Of a stretch of 13,439 nt of DNA, positions 13,435-13,439 are shown one piece after another. How positions within the stretch are numbered: position 1 is the stretch's first letter; every line of letters begins with the position of its first letter. Under the pieces are notes generated by a model. That model searched no databases. It was not told the DNA's origin and saw only the letters and a program-made list of their open reading frames with translations. This DNA comes from Acidaminococcus fermentans (GTDB lineage Bacteria; Bacillota_C; Negativicutes; Acidaminococcales; Acidaminococcaceae). A program made the translations under genes and the position numbers. The stretch lies in the NCBI GenBank assembly GCA_004555735.1, contig SFHH01000098.1, positions 1 to 13,439 on the forward strand, in the 5' to 3' direction.

Positions 13435-13439
13435 GGGTC

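Noticed and set aside
13404..13439. tRNA fragment suspected from CTCATAA, which resembles a CAU anticodon loop
   Set aside because: The flanking bases cannot pair as an anticodon stem, and no T-arm signature is present.

Overview
The window reads as a chromosomal segment of a moderately GC-rich, Firmicutes-type bacterium. Signs for this are strong Shine-Dalgarno sites, sigma-A-like promoters, a PyrR-type RNA attenuator, and TTG and GTG starts. Heavy use of CGG for Arg suggests Negativicutes (Acidaminococcus-like), but that is a guess from composition. Every convincing gene is on the minus strand, so the regions below run from high to low coordinate.

Region 1 (13439-11456): a terminator for an unseen upstream gene, an extended -10 promoter, a YfbR/HDDC2-type HD phosphohydrolase, and an exported GH18 family protein closed by a Rho-independent terminator.

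Region 2 (11502-6429): a three-cistron unit resembling an McrBC-type (type IV restriction-like) system. A 1072-residue McrB-like AAA+ ATPase has a helical N-terminal region, a long low-complexity linker and a beta-rich middle region. It is followed after 1 nt by a 148-residue protein. That protein overlaps, in another frame, a 434-residue PD-(D/E)XK nuclease of the DUF2357/DUF524 type. The last two look like halves of one McrC-like partner, split by a frame change or encoded separately with translational coupling. This is the main candidate for something unusual here. A possible promoter lies just before the preceding gene's terminator, so that hairpin would sit at the very 5' end of the operon's mRNA.

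Region 3 (6390-5405): an extended -10 promoter, an unrecognised 173-residue protein, and a small stand-alone SpoT/Mesh1-like HD hydrolase (candidate alarmone hydrolase).

Region 4 (5408-1): the pyrimidine operon pyrB-pyrC-carA-carB (carB cut by the window edge). It makes carbamoyl phosphate, carbamoyl aspartate and dihydroorotate. The -35 box of its promoter overlaps the stop codon of the alarmone-hydrolase gene. The leader carries a PyrR binding loop, an antiterminator and a terminator, the arrangement that shuts the operon down when UMP is plentiful. Genes within it overlap by 13-17 nt or are 1 nt apart, which implies translational coupling. No terminator separates the hydrolase gene from the pyr leader, so read-through would meet the same attenuator.

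There is no gene-free stretch over 300 bases. I saw no tRNA, rRNA, insertion sequence or CRISPR array.
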